Assembly: GCF_007096385.1 (NCBI RefSeq)
Contig: NZ_VJWL01000002.1
Coordinates: 399,337 to 463,336, forward strand
From: Aliidiomarina halalkaliphila
Lineage (GTDB): Bacteria; Pseudomonadota; Gammaproteobacteria; Enterobacterales; Alteromonadaceae
Direction of reading: 5' to 3'
Length of the DNA: 64,000 bases
Part shown: one piece after another, positions 17,726 to 28,079 of the stretch
Layout: every line of letters starts with the position of its first letter
Numbering within the stretch: the stretch's first letter is position 1
The notes under the pieces: generated by a model
The model's input: the letters and a program-made list of their open reading frames with translations, nothing else
Database searches by the model: none
Told to the model about the DNA's origin: nothing
Position numbers and translations under genes: made by a program

Positions 17726-18604
17726 TTAGATAGGTGCCGAGCCAAATGGAATAGGCAACCAATAATGTAACGCTAAACCAATTGCGATAAGCATACCGGC
17801 GTAGTGGTTTTGGCGGAATGCGAGAAAACATTCTTGTGGTGAGCGGTCGCGAATTAACCATAGCTGCCAAATAAAAAACAGAGCCATGGTGATGAGTGCT
17901 AACCAGAATATCCAAGTGGCATCGATCATCCAGCCGACAATCCCGAGCAAGAAAATAGTGGCCGCTTGCAGCGCACCAATCACCAAGATGTCGTACTGAC
18001 CAAATAAAATCGCGGTCGATTTTATCCCCACTCGCAGATCGTCGGCGCGATCCACCATGGCATATTCGGTGTCATAGGCCACCGTCCAGAGAACATTCGC
18101 AGCGAAAAGTATCCAACAAATCAACGGCAAACTATTGCTCTCTGCGGCGAACGCCATGGGAATCGCCATACTAAATGCCGCCCCCAACACAAATTGCGGT
18201 AAATGGGTAAAGCGTTTGGTAAACGGGTAAGCAATGGCCAAACCTGCCGCTACAAATGATAACAAGATCGTTAAGGTGTTCAGGGTGAGCACTAACATGA
18301 AGGCTAGGATCACCAGCACGGCAAACAAAATTAGCGCTTCGGTGGGGGTTACTGCGCCCGTAGCAAGAGGGCGGTTTCGTGTGCGTTCAACATGCCCATC
18401 GAGTTTTCGGTCGGCGTAATCGTTAATCACGCAGCCGGCTGAACGCATCAGGAAGACACCGACAGCAAAGATGGCTACTAGGCGAACCGAGGGATCGCCG
18501 TTACCTGCAATAAGTAGGGCCCAGAATGTCGGCCAGGCGAGTAACCAGGTACCGATGGGCTTGTCCATGCGCATGAGCGCTCGATAATGGTCAAAACGAG
18601 TCAT
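17726..18604 (-). CDS. ubiA: 4-hydroxybenzoate octaprenyltransferase
   Basis: UbiA joins a polyprenyl chain to 4-hydroxybenzoate in the inner membrane, the second committed step of ubiquinone synthesis. The 292-residue protein has about nine membrane segments. The two Asp-rich substrate motifs are present: NDYADRKLDGHVERTRNRPL and DTEYAMVDRADD. It follows ubiC by 24 bp and ends a leftward series of six genes that begins with kbl. Confidence 0.97.
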   Translation of the reverse strand: MTRFDHYRALMRMDKPIGTWLLAWPTFWALLIAGNGDPSVRLVAIFAVGVFLMRSAGCVINDYADRKLDGHVERTRNRPLATGAVTPTEALILFAVLVILAFMLVLTLNTLTILLSFVAAGLAIAYPFTKRFTHLPQFVLGAAFSMAIPMAFAAESNSLPLICWILFAANVLWTVAYDTEYAMVDRADDLRVGIKSTAILFGQYDILVIGALQAATIFLLGIVGWMIDATWIFWLALITMALFFIWQLWLIRDRSPQECFLAFRQNHYAGMLIAIGLALHYWLPIPFGSAPI

Positions 18605-18628
18605 GGGGAACTCCGTAAACGCTTGGTT

Positions 18629-19177
18629 TTATTTGGAACTATCAGCATAGCAGGCGGATGGAGAAAGAAACACTTCGCTGACTAGAATTCGGGTGCCGGC
18701 AATATCAAATACCCGCCGTCGACCCCAGAGATCCTGTTCCTGATGATGCAAGGATCGATTGAGTTCTCCGGCGCCGGAAATGGAAGAAAAAGGGGCGATT
18801 TCAATAGGTCCAGGCGTGGTATCGGTACGGGTAAACAAATGCTCACCTAGTGGTTGATCCCCTAATGACGTGAGCTCTGGATTGGCCGCAAGGCGCTGAT
18901 GAGGCAGAATACTGCGGGCAAACACCAGTGCAGTGTCGCCGGAGTATAAGAGCACTTCGCGAATGGTGACCGGTTCGGGATCCATCGCTAATGCGGCGTA
19001 CTCGCACGGCTCAGCGGTTCCCTCAATCTGCCCAAGTACATGCACCGCGAAATCTGGATGAAGCGCTTTAATTTTTGCGGTTAAGGAGCCGGAGTCGAGC
19101 AACCAATCCGCAAGCTTTGTTGGGATGGCCATAGACTCAGGTGATTGCCACCGGGCGACGGTACCAATAGGAAACAC
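18629..19177 (-). CDS. ubiC: Chorismate lyase
   Basis: UbiC splits chorismate into 4-hydroxybenzoate and pyruvate, feeding UbiA directly downstream. The 182-residue length is a little longer than E. coli UbiC (165). The product-binding region is seen in REVLLYSGDTALVFARSILP, and the family ending in LWGRRRVFDI and LVSEVFLP-like LVSEVFLSP. The start is GTG 19177, with GGGAG about eight bases upstream; the nearby ATG is out of frame. Confidence 0.93.
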   Translation of the reverse strand: MFPIGTVARWQSPESMAIPTKLADWLLDSGSLTAKIKALHPDFAVHVLGQIEGTAEPCEYAALAMDPEPVTIREVLLYSGDTALVFARSILPHQRLAANPELTSLGDQPLGEHLFTRTDTTPGPIEIAPFSSISGAGELNRSLHHQEQDLWGRRRVFDIAGTRILVSEVFLSPSACYADSSK

Positions 19178-19220
19178 GCATTCACTCCCTGTTTGTTCTG
19201 CGGATGAGCATCATAACACG

Positions 19221-20036
19221 TTATTTGTGGGGCTTGAGGATGCGCACCACTGCGCCCAAGAGTAATCCACTAAGTAGCCCTGCAAGGTGGGCTTCATTGG
19301 CCATATTGACCATGAGTAAGTCGGTAAAGCCGAGGGCCAACCATCCGATCATAAATACCAGAAGTGCAGGGGGCAGAGCGAGTGGGCTATAGCGGCGTCC
19401 CCAGGCACTAACAATGGCAAAGCCAAATAAACCGTAAACGACACCGCTGAGGCCGCCAAACAACGGGCCACTGTATGCCCATTGTGCATAATTGGACACA
19501 ATGGCCGTCACCAACGTTACTGTGATCAACATCCAAGGGCTAAAGGTAAGTTCGACCCGTCCACCGAGATACCACCACCAGAATAAATTGAATACCAAAT
19601 GCATCGCTGAAAAATGCAGCAGCATGGGGGTAACTAAGCGCCATGGTTGCCCGGCATGCAATTCAGGTACTCCGCCTGGGGTCACCAAGAGCGCATGGAG
19701 AGTCGCTTCAGGGGCGATAAACCATTGCAGTGCGTATACCAACAAAACCACGATAAACACTAAGAACGTGACGATGCCCGCTTGGCTTGCCAGCGTGTGC
19801 CAAAGCGACCGTGTTGCCGATACTGGACGCTGTTGTGGCAGGGATTCTGGGGTAGGGGGATTGTCACGAAACTGGCGCAGTACATCTTGGGCGAGCGCTT
19901 CGTAACCATGTTGAATCAACCAAAGTTCGAGAGTGCCACCACGCTCGGTTACAGTCACTGGAATGCCATGGCGCTGCATCACGAGCTGCAGCGTATTCAT
20001 TTCACTACTGTTAGAGGTGGCGTATAGCTTTTTCAC
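19221..20036 (-). CDS. glpG: Rhomboid intramembrane serine protease GlpG
   Basis: GlpG cleaves transmembrane segments of substrate proteins within the inner membrane. The 271-residue protein has a soluble N-terminal domain (1-70) and six membrane helices. The catalytic pair is Ser197 (GGLSGVVYGL) and His250 (ANEAHLAGLLSG); the HXXXN motif HLVFNLFW is also present. The start is GTG 20036, and its GTGA overlaps the glpE stop, so the two are translationally coupled as in the E. coli glpEG order, here without glpR or glpD. Confidence 0.95.
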   Translation of the reverse strand: MKKLYATSNSSEMNTLQLVMQRHGIPVTVTERGGTLELWLIQHGYEALAQDVLRQFRDNPPTPESLPQQRPVSATRSLWHTLASQAGIVTFLVFIVVLLVYALQWFIAPEATLHALLVTPGGVPELHAGQPWRLVTPMLLHFSAMHLVFNLFWWWYLGGRVELTFSPWMLITVTLVTAIVSNYAQWAYSGPLFGGLSGVVYGLFGFAIVSAWGRRYSPLALPPALLVFMIGWLALGFTDLLMVNMANEAHLAGLLSGLLLGAVVRILKPHK

Positions 20037-20359
20037 GCGTCCTGCTCGAGTTTATCGGGGTATGTATCGGCCCAAGCCACCATACCACCATCGACACTAT
20101 AAACTTCAGTAAATCCCTGCTGGGCAAGGTACTGCCCAGCGGATTGACTACTGATCCCATGGTAGCAAAACACCAGTACTGGCTGTTCGCGGTCGGCCTG
20201 CATCATAAACTCAGCAAGTTTGTCGTTACTGAGTCGAAACGCGCCCGCCACGTGCCCAGCTGCAAATGTATTTGGATCGCGAATATCGGCAACTTGTGCA
20301 TTACCGTCGGCGATCATTTTTGCCGCGTCGGCAAGGGCGATGGTGCTAAAGCGTCCCAT
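20033..20359 (-). CDS. glpE: Thiosulfate sulfurtransferase GlpE (single-domain rhodanese)
   Basis: A 108-residue rhodanese domain, the same size as E. coli GlpE. The active-site loop is CYHGIS with catalytic Cys65, which carries the persulfide when sulfur is moved from thiosulfate to cyanide or thioredoxin. ATG 20359 is chosen for GAGGA about six bases upstream; a possible upstream start at 20383 would overlap tdh. It lies 14 bp after tdh and overlaps glpG by four bases. Confidence 0.95.
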   Translation of the reverse strand: MGRFSTIALADAAKMIADGNAQVADIRDPNTFAAGHVAGAFRLSNDKLAEFMMQADREQPVLVFCYHGISSQSAGQYLAQQGFTEVYSVDGGMVAWADTYPDKLEQDA

Positions 20360-20373
20360 GGTGTCCTCGTTGT

Positions 20374-21399
20374 TTAGGTCCAATCTAAAATTATTTTACC
20401 CGATTGGCCGGAAATCATTGTTTCAAAGCCCTTCTCATAATCGTCTACGGGCATGGTGTGCGTGATAATGGGGCTCAAGTCTAAGCCTGATTGCAACAGT
20501 GCCACCATTTTGTACCAGGTTTCAAACATTTCGCGACCATAAATACCTTTAATCACAAGCCCTTTGAAGATCACCTGATTCCAGTCAATTGCCATATCCC
20601 CAGGCGGAATTCCTAATAGCGCGATCTTACCGCCATGGTTCATGGCTTTTAGCATTTGATTGAAGGCCACAGGCACACCAGACATCTCTAATCCCACGTC
20701 GAACCCTTCGCTCATGCCTAGTTCTTTCATCACGCTATCCAAATCCGTTGTACGGGTATCGACCGCGCGTGTTGCACCCATTTTCATGGCGAGGGACAAA
20801 CGGTATTCGTTAATGTCGGTAATCACCACGTGGCGCGCACCGGCGTGGCGTGCAACCGCTGCGGCCATGATTCCGATTGGACCCGCACCGGTGATCAATA
20901 CATCTTCACCTACAAGATCGAATGATAATGCAGTGTGGACCGCGTTACCGAAGGGGTCGAAAATAGAAGCCATTTCGTCGGTAATAGAATCCGGTAACTT
21001 GAATGCGTTTTCGGCAGGAATCACCAGATATTCGGCAAATGCTCCCGGTCGATTCACGCCCACTCCTACGGTATTGCGGCATAGGTGACGGCGCCCCGCA
21101 CGGCAATTGCGGCAATGGCCGCAGGTGATATGGCCTTCGCCCGACACGCGATCGCCAACGGCAAATCCGCGCACGCCTTCACCCATAGCGGCAACTTCGC
21201 CTACGTATTCATGACCGACAGTCATACCCACGGGAATCGTGTTTTGCGACCATTCATCCCATTTGTAAATATGCACGTCGGTGCCACAAATGGCGGTTTT
21301 ACGAATCTTAATTAATAAATCATTGTACCCATACTCTGGCTTCTCTGCTTCGGTAAGCCAAAGTCCGGGTTCTGCTTTTAACTTCGCCAGTGCTTTCAT
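20374..21399 (-). CDS. tdh: L-threonine 3-dehydrogenase
   Basis: Tdh oxidises L-threonine to 2-amino-3-ketobutyrate with NAD+. It is a 341-residue zinc alcohol dehydrogenase family member, the same length as in E. coli. Catalytic zinc ligands are Cys38, His63 and Glu64; structural zinc cysteines are in [15 protein letters not shown]. The Rossmann motif is [11 protein letters not shown]. It lies 87 bp after kbl, whose product uses its product, so the pair forms the threonine-to-glycine route. Confidence 0.98.
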   Translation of the reverse strand: MKALAKLKAEPGLWLTEAEKPEYGYNDLLIKIRKTAICGTDVHIYKWDEWSQNTIPVGMTVGHEYVGEVAAMGEGVRGFAVGDRVSGEGHITCGHCRNCRAGRRHLCRNTVGVGVNRPGAFAEYLVIPAENAFKLPDSITDEMASIFDPFGNAVHTALSFDLVGEDVLITGAGPIGIMAAAVARHAGARHVVITDINEYRLSLAMKMGATRAVDTRTTDLDSVMKELGMSEGFDVGLEMSGVPVAFNQMLKAMNHGGKIALLGIPPGDMAIDWNQVIFKGLVIKGIYGREMFETWYKMVALLQSGLDLSPIITHTMPVDDYEKGFETMISGQSGKIILDWT

Positions 21400-21486
21400 A
21401 AACAGAAACTCACTCCTGAAGATAAAACAACCGCATAGCGCCGTTGTTTCTCATGTGTTGTGTGATTAAGCATAGCGGATCAACCC

Positions 21487-22680
21487 TTAGTTGATCACGT
21501 TGAGCTCTTTACCTACTTTGATAAACGCGGCAATCGCGCGATCAAGTTGCTCTTTTGTATGGGCTGCCGACATTTGGGTACGAATGCGCGCCTGGCCTTT
21601 AGGAACGACCGGGAACGAGAAGCCGATCACATAAACGCCTTCTTGTAACATGCGGTCTGCCATTTTCGAGGCCAATTTGGCGTCTCCGAGCATAACCGGA
21701 ATGATCGCATGATCGGCACCTGCGAGCGTGAAGCCCGCTGCGGTCATCTTCTCTCGGAAATACTGACTATTATCAAGCAGGCGTTGACGTAGTTCATCCC
21801 CTTGACTGAGCATCTCCAACACTTTAATTGATGCGGCAACAATAGACGGTGCCAATGAATTAGAGAATAAATAAGGACGTGAACGTTGGCGTAACCATTC
21901 GACAACTTCTTTCTTCGCTGCTGTAAAGCCACCACTCGCACCGCCGAGCGCCTTGCCGAGAGTGCCGGTAATAATATCAACGCGATCCATCACTTGGTGG
22001 AACTCATGGGTACCACGACCGCCTTTACCAACGAAACCGACGGCGTGAGAGTCATCAACCATCACAATGGCACCGTATTCGTCGGCAAGGTCACATAACG
22101 CGGGCAAATTCGCGATAATACCGTCCATAGAGAACACGCCATCGGTGGCGATCATAATATTACGTGCGCCATCGGCCTTGGCTTGCTTTAACTGCGCTTC
22201 AAGGTCGGTCATATCGTTATTGGCGTAACGATAGCGTTTTGCTTTACACAAGCGTACGCCATCGATAATGCTAGCGTGATTTAACGCATCACTGACAATC
22301 GCGTCTTCTGGCCCTAATAACGTTTCAAACAATCCAGCGTTGGCATCAAAACACGACGAGTAAAGAATGGTGTCTTCTGTGCCAAGAAACTCAGAGAGTT
22401 TCTGCTCAAGGGTTTTATGGATATTCTGGGTACCGCAAATAAAGCGTACCGAGGCCACGCCAAAGCCATGACTATCAAGCCCTTCTTGCGCGGCTTTAAT
22501 TAATTCGGGGTGATTGGCTAAGCCAAGATAGTTATTGGCACAGAAGTTCAGAACTTTTTGGCCGTTGACTTCAATTTCAGAAAATTGAGACGACGAGATC
22601 ACTCGCTCGCTTTTATACAAACCATCAGCCTTAGTTTCGTCGATTTGACGTTGTAGCTGTTGGTAAAATGCCTTTTTCAT
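21487..22680 (-). CDS. kbl: 2-amino-3-ketobutyrate CoA ligase (glycine C-acetyltransferase)
   Basis: Kbl uses PLP and CoA to cleave 2-amino-3-ketobutyrate to glycine and acetyl-CoA. The 397-residue protein matches the family length (E. coli 398). The PLP lysine lies in [15 protein letters not shown], and the cofactor Asp/His in [15 protein letters not shown] 22680 with GGAG about seven bases upstream is preferred over a TTG 12 bases earlier. The end of the gene forms a seven-base-pair hairpin (GATCAAC/GTTGATC, around 21478-21496) that could act as an attenuator before tdh, but this is speculative. Confidence 0.98.
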   Translation of the reverse strand: MKKAFYQQLQRQIDETKADGLYKSERVISSSQFSEIEVNGQKVLNFCANNYLGLANHPELIKAAQEGLDSHGFGVASVRFICGTQNIHKTLEQKLSEFLGTEDTILYSSCFDANAGLFETLLGPEDAIVSDALNHASIIDGVRLCKAKRYRYANNDMTDLEAQLKQAKADGARNIMIATDGVFSMDGIIANLPALCDLADEYGAIVMVDDSHAVGFVGKGGRGTHEFHQVMDRVDIITGTLGKALGGASGGFTAAKKEVVEWLRQRSRPYLFSNSLAPSIVAASIKVLEMLSQGDELRQRLLDNSQYFREKMTAAGFTLAGADHAIIPVMLGDAKLASKMADRMLQEGVYVIGFSFPVVPKGQARIRTQMSAAHTKEQLDRAIAAFIKVGKELNVIN

Positions 22681-22787
22681 CGCGTTCTCCATCGAGTTTG
22701 TGGGCGCATCATGGCCGATATTTTACTTGGTGTTGCGCAGGTTTGCAGTAGAAAACAAAGGAAAACTGGTGTGTCCACCGTAAATAA

Positions 22788-23384
<597 letters not shown>

Positions 23385-23394
23385 ATTAAGAAAA

Positions 23395-23465
23395 CTGGCT
23401 GATTTCGCCTATCTTTTATGGCCGAATCGGGGTATTATTTCGTGCGAAAAATCGCCAGCTTTTTT
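23395..23465 (+). terminator. Possible coaD terminator with a large loop
   Basis: An imperfect stem of about 13 base pairs (23395-23407 with 23445-23458) is followed by six Ts. The loop is long (37 bases), so this could instead be a leader structure of pckA, whose start is 55 bases downstream. Confidence 0.5.
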
Positions 23466-23519
23466 CACATGTTTCCGTCGTAATTAACACAAAACCATGT
23501 ACCCGCAGGAGTTCTTCGC

Positions 23520-25121
23520 ATGACTGATCTGGATCTGGGCCAATACGGCATAACAGACGTCACCGAAATTGTATATAACCCTTCTTATGAGCAACTCTTC
23601 GAAGAAGAAACGCGCCCCGAATTAACTGGATTTGAAAAAGGCCAGGTGACTCAATCAGGTGCTGTTGCTGTAGACACAGGCATTTTCACTGGCCGCTCCC
23701 CGAAAGATAAATATATCGTGCGCGACGACACCACGCGCGACACCGTTTGGTGGTCTGATCAAGGGAAGAACGACAACAAACCCATTTCTGCAGATGTATG
23801 GAGCGACCTCAAAGGGTTGGTCACCAAGCAGTTGTCCGGCAAGCGCCTGTTTGTGGTGGATACCTTCTGTGGTGCGAATGCAGATACCCGCTTAGCGGTT
23901 CGTTTTATTACCGAAGTGGCATGGCAAGCGCACTTTGTGAAGAATATGTTTATTCGTCCGAGCGACGAAGAACTGAAAACGTTCTCACCTGATTTTATCG
24001 TGATGAATGGTGCCAAGTGTACCAACCCGAATTGGAAATCCCAGGGCCTGAATTCCGAAAACTTTGTGGCGTTCAACTTATCTGAGCGCATGCAGTTAAT
24101 TGGCGGTACTTGGTACGGCGGCGAAATGAAAAAGGGTATGTTCTCAATGATGAACTACTTTTTACCGCTGCAGGGCATTGCTTCGATGCATTGCTCAGCT
24201 AACGTGGGTGAAGCCGGTGACGTGGCGATTTTCTTCGGCTTATCCGGCACCGGAAAAACAACGCTTTCTACCGATCCAAAGCGTCAGCTCATCGGTGATG
24301 ATGAGCACGGTTGGGACGACGACGGCGTGTTTAATTTTGAAGGCGGCTGTTACGCAAAAACCATTAATTTGTCGGAAGAAGCAGAGCCGGATATTTATCG
24401 AGCCATTCGCCGTGATGCACTGCTTGAGAACGTCACCGTTCGCGATAATGGCGAAGTAGATTATAACGACGGTTCAAAAACTGAAAATACACGGGTGTCG
24501 TATCCGATTTATCACATTGATAATATCGTGAAGCCGGTCTCTAAAGCAGGCCATGCCAAGAAAGTGATTTTCCTGACGGCAGATGCTTTTGGCGTATTAC
24601 CGCCGGTGTCTAAGCTCACCACCGAACAAGCGAAGTATCACTTCTTGTCGGGCTTTACCGCCAAGCTGGCAGGTACAGAGCGGGGCATTACAAAACCAAC
24701 GCCTACGTTTTCTGCGTGTTTTGGAGCGGCTTTCTTAAGCTTGCACCCAACCCAATATGCGGAAGTGTTAGCCAAGCGCATGGCCGATTCAGGTGCCGAA
24801 GCGTACTTAGTGAATACGGGTTGGAACGGTACCGGCAAACGCATTTCAATTAAGGCCACCCGTGCCATTATCGACGCGATTTTGGATGGCAGCATTGAAG
24901 ATGCCGAGTTTGTGAACTTGCCTTACTTTAACCTCGCCATTCCGCAATCGTTGCCCGAGGTTGAAGATAGCTCGATTCTTGATCCACGCAATACTTATGA
25001 CAATGCGGCTCAGTGGGATAGCAAAGCGAAAGAGCTAGCGTCTTTGTTTATCGATAACTTTGAAAAGTTTACTGATAATGCAGAGGGCAAATCCTTGGTG
25101 AAAGCAGGCCCACAACTGTAA
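23520..25121 (+). CDS. pckA: Phosphoenolpyruvate carboxykinase (ATP)
   Basis: PckA converts oxaloacetate and ATP to phosphoenolpyruvate, the entry step of gluconeogenesis. The 533-residue protein has the family length. The kinase P-loop is [13 protein letters not shown] (about residues 240-252), followed by the metal site [21 protein letters not shown] (here split: DDEHGW and [10 protein letters not shown]). The carboxykinase motif is [17 protein letters not shown] lies about nine bases before ATG 23520. A terminator follows closely. Confidence 0.98.
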   Translation: MTDLDLGQYGITDVTEIVYNPSYEQLFEEETRPELTGFEKGQVTQSGAVAVDTGIFTGRSPKDKYIVRDDTTRDTVWWSDQGKNDNKPISADVWSDLKGLVTKQLSGKRLFVVDTFCGANADTRLAVRFITEVAWQAHFVKNMFIRPSDEELKTFSPDFIVMNGAKCTNPNWKSQGLNSENFVAFNLSERMQLIGGTWYGGEMKKGMFSMMNYFLPLQGIASMHCSANVGEAGDVAIFFGLSGTGKTTLSTDPKRQLIGDDEHGWDDDGVFNFEGGCYAKTINLSEEAEPDIYRAIRRDALLENVTVRDNGEVDYNDGSKTENTRVSYPIYHIDNIVKPVSKAGHAKKVIFLTADAFGVLPPVSKLTTEQAKYHFLSGFTAKLAGTERGITKPTPTFSACFGAAFLSLHPTQYAEVLAKRMADSGAEAYLVNTGWNGTGKRISIKATRAIIDAILDGSIEDAEFVNLPYFNLAIPQSLPEVEDSSILDPRNTYDNAAQWDSKAKELASLFIDNFEKFTDNAEGKSLVKAGPQL

Positions 25122-25154
25122 ATAGCGAACTCGCCTCACAATATCAATGGAAAG

Positions 25155-25178
25155 AGCCAGCGTACTGCTGGCTTTTTT
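25155..25178 (+). terminator. pckA terminator
   Basis: Seven-base-pair stem (25155-25161 with 25167-25173), five-base loop and six Ts. Confidence 0.9.
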
Positions 25179-25261
25179 GTATCCTGAAAGTACAGAATCT
25201 TTGACGTTATCAGTCAATTCTCATACACTCGAAACACAATAATAACAATAGGTAACCTGTC

Positions 25262-28036
25262 TTGAAACGGCTCTCCGCTTCTCCGACAACGGCCATGACC
25301 GCTGCATACTACACCATCGTTATCGCAGGGATGGTGACAGGACTGATCGGATTTGTTGCGGCATATACCCAAACGAGTACACAACCACTAGCGGAAGTAA
25401 TCTCTCCGCGAGCGGCACTTACCTGCTTGTTTAGTGCGATGGGGTTGTGGGCTGCTATTCGTAGCGCTCCAGGTTGGCGCGTATTTTTTGGCAGCGTTAT
25501 TGTTATCGCTGCAGCTTATTCAAGCGTTATGGATTCCCGCCTAGCGCCCTGGCTTCCCGAGTTTTTCAGCCACTTTGCGCAACCAAGTGTGCAGTGGCCC
25601 GTGGCTGTGCTCTACGGACTCCTCGGTATTTGTATCTTGTTCGGTATCTCACAAGATAAGCGGCGTTATCTATGGCGCTTATCAAGCCCACTGCTCATCG
25701 TGGGTGGCGTGCTTTTGTCGGTATTGTGTTGGATGGGAGAGAGTTACCAACACGTTGCCCCACATCCAATGCTTGCAAGCTTAGCCAGTCTACTTTTGGT
25801 TTTCTATGGTGTGGTGTTATGGCTCGGTTCCCATCAACAAGAAATACCCCAACCCTTGCCCAGTATTCGCGCGTTACTCACAGCAAGTTTGAGCGCGTCT
25901 GTGATTACCATTATATGGTTCCTGCTCAGTTTAGAATCGGTGAGTCGGTTAGAAAATGAAGGTGTGCGTGCGGTGACCGAGGCGGGTAATTCGCGTGAGA
26001 TGGTTTCGGTAGAAAATTACCGCCTTATGCAGCGGTTGGTCAATCGCTGGCAAAATATCTCTGATTACGATCTGCGTCGCTTAATGGAAATGGATATTAT
26101 TTCCTACTTAAATGACATTGAGCAGATTGAAAGCATCATGTTTCTAAACCAGCAAGGCCAGCTTGTGTGGGAAGAAACGAAGCCTGAAAGTGAATCCCTT
26201 TCCGCCTTGCTTGATGAAGTGGATGTGCAGAATTGGTTTCGAGCGACAGAGCGTCGTGGCGCGGTATATATTCCTACGGTCAGTATCACCGAAATGCAGG
26301 ACCCGGTGATTCTCTTGAAACTCCCGTTGTTCCGTTATAACGGGACAGCCAGTGAGAATGGCACCAATTTATTTGGCTACGTGCTGACAGCATTCAACTT
26401 TGCACGATTAGTCAATCCTGCGATGCAAGAAACCGACTCACCTTTTAAAACCTATGCTCAGGTGCAGAATAATTACTTGTTGCACAGCATGGGTGATTAC
26501 ACGGAAATCCGTAAGCTAGAGGATTTCTCCGGTCATTACTTATTTTCATATCAACGCACCATGCGTGTGCCCTTGGGGTTGGAGTTAACCCTGCGCGGTT
26601 ACCTAACCAATACGACCGAGTTACGTCGTGCCGCAAATCTTTATACCTTGGTTGTCGGAGGGGGCTGGATACTCTGCGTTTTACTTGTGATCAGTCTTGA
26701 GAATGCGGCAATTTTAAGAAGCCAGCGGGCGCAGCTCCAGTTCCAAGCATCTCATGACCGCCTCACCGGTTTAGCCAACCGTACAGTTCTCGAGGAGATA
26801 TTAGGAAATCACTGCAAACGTATCGAAGGCACCGATGAAGCGCTGGCAGTGATATTTATCGACCTCGACGGCTTTAAGCCCATCAATGATAGTTTGGGCT
26901 TGGCGGTGGGCGACAAATTGCTCATTGAAACCGCGAACCGAATCCAAAAGATTATGCGTGAAGGCTCCCGTGTGGCGCGTTTTGGTGGCGATGAGTTTGT
27001 GGTGATTGTGCCGCGACTGTCGAAAGACGCGCCTATTACAGATCTGGTCAATGATATTTTATCGTCGATTGCACAACCGTATTTGATTGATTCCTATCGA
27101 CTCTACGTGACCGCAAGTATTGGCATTACTACCACCATGGAAAGTGTTGCGGATCCTAAACAGCTAATCCAAGATGCCGATATGGCCATGTACCAAGCGA
27201 AACGGCAAGGGCGTAATCATTATCAGTTTTACACCGCTGATATCTCTGAGCGCTTCCATGTGTCTGTGACAATTCGTAACGAGCTACAGCACGTGCTTGA
27301 GCAGAATGCCTTGCAGCTGTTCTATCAACCCATATTTAGTGCCAAAGATCATACTATTGTGGGCGTCGAAGCGTTGCTTCGTTGGCAGCGCGAAGATGGC
27401 AGCTATGTATCACCAGCAGAGTTTATTCCGTTAGCAGAAGATTCAGGGCAGATTATTCCAATTGGCTCTTGGGTACTTCAGCAGGCATGTAGTGATGGGG
27501 TGCGATTGCAGGAGTATGGCGATTTCCAAGTGGCGGTAAACCTATCGTCTATTCAAGTGCACCGGGCAAATTTCATTGAGTCGCTAAAGCACACGTTGAA
27601 TCTCACCGGATTTAAATCAAGCAAGCTTAATCTCGAGCTCACAGAAAGTATTTTGATGGAAGATTCTCATCAAGCGATTCGCATTCTTGATGCGCTCAGA
27701 GTGCAAGGGTTTAGTGTGTCTATCGATGATTTTGGCACGGGCTTCTCAAGCTTGTCTTATCTGAAATCATTACCCATTGATACCTTGAAAATTGACCGTA
27801 GCTTTATTCAGGATGTGATCAGCGGCAAGCACGATGCGGCGATAGCTCGGGGTATTATCGCTATGGCCAGTCAACTCGATTTAAACGTGGTGGCGGAAGG
27901 TGTGGAAACAGCAGAGCAAGTGGCGTTTGTAGAGGAAGCCGGATGTCACTATATGCAAGGATTCTATTTCGCTCGGCCGATGCCTTTCTCAGAGTTAATC
28001 TGTTTTATTCAAAACTACAAAGCCAAACGCTCATAA
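25262..28036 (+). CDS. Membrane GGDEF-EAL protein (cyclic-di-GMP turnover)
   Basis: A 924-residue protein. Residues 15-235 hold six or seven hydrophobic segments; residues 240-465 look like an extracytoplasmic sensor; a further membrane helix lies near 470-490. The GGDEF domain has an intact active site (RFGGDEFVV, about residue 575) and the EAL domain has intact signatures (VEALLRW, about 702; DDFGTGFSSLSYLKSLPID, about 825). Both activities could therefore be real, or GGDEF may regulate EAL. The sensed signal is unknown. The start is uncertain: TTG 25262 is first, and ATG 25295 would remove eleven residues. It stands alone, between two terminators. Confidence 0.92.
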   Translation: MKRLSASPTTAMTAAYYTIVIAGMVTGLIGFVAAYTQTSTQPLAEVISPRAALTCLFSAMGLWAAIRSAPGWRVFFGSVIVIAAAYSSVMDSRLAPWLPEFFSHFAQPSVQWPVAVLYGLLGICILFGISQDKRRYLWRLSSPLLIVGGVLLSVLCWMGESYQHVAPHPMLASLASLLLVFYGVVLWLGSHQQEIPQPLPSIRALLTASLSASVITIIWFLLSLESVSRLENEGVRAVTEAGNSREMVSVENYRLMQRLVNRWQNISDYDLRRLMEMDIISYLNDIEQIESIMFLNQQGQLVWEETKPESESLSALLDEVDVQNWFRATERRGAVYIPTVSITEMQDPVILLKLPLFRYNGTASENGTNLFGYVLTAFNFARLVNPAMQETDSPFKTYAQVQNNYLLHSMGDYTEIRKLEDFSGHYLFSYQRTMRVPLGLELTLRGYLTNTTELRRAANLYTLVVGGGWILCVLLVISLENAAILRSQRAQLQFQASHDRLTGLANRTVLEEILGNHCKRIEGTDEALAVIFIDLDGFKPINDSLGLAVGDKLLIETANRIQKIMREGSRVARFGGDEFVVIVPRLSKDAPITDLVNDILSSIAQPYLIDSYRLYVTASIGITTTMESVADPKQLIQDADMAMYQAKRQGRNHYQFYTADISERFHVSVTIRNELQHVLEQNALQLFYQPIFSAKDHTIVGVEALLRWQREDGSYVSPAEFIPLAEDSGQIIPIGSWVLQQACSDGVRLQEYGDFQVAVNLSSIQVHRANFIESLKHTLNLTGFKSSKLNLELTESILMEDSHQAIRILDALRVQGFSVSIDDFGTGFSSLSYLKSLPIDTLKIDRSFIQDVISGKHDAAIARGIIAMASQLDLNVVAEGVETAEQVAFVEEAGCHYMQGFYFARPMPFSELICFIQNYKAKRS

Positions 28037-28040
28037 AAAA

Positions 28041-28069
28041 GGGAGGCCATGCCTCCCTTCGTTTTTTTT
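28041..28069. terminator. Bidirectional terminator after the GGDEF-EAL gene
   Basis: Seven-base-pair stem (28041-28047 with 28051-28057), three-base loop, eight Ts on the right and six As on the left. It serves both converging genes. Confidence 0.93.
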
Positions 28070-28079
28070 GTATTCTTAC

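Noticed and set aside
21478..21496. Attenuator between kbl and tdh
   Set aside because: The hairpin has only seven base pairs, includes the kbl stop codon and lacks a T run; kept only as a remark under kbl.
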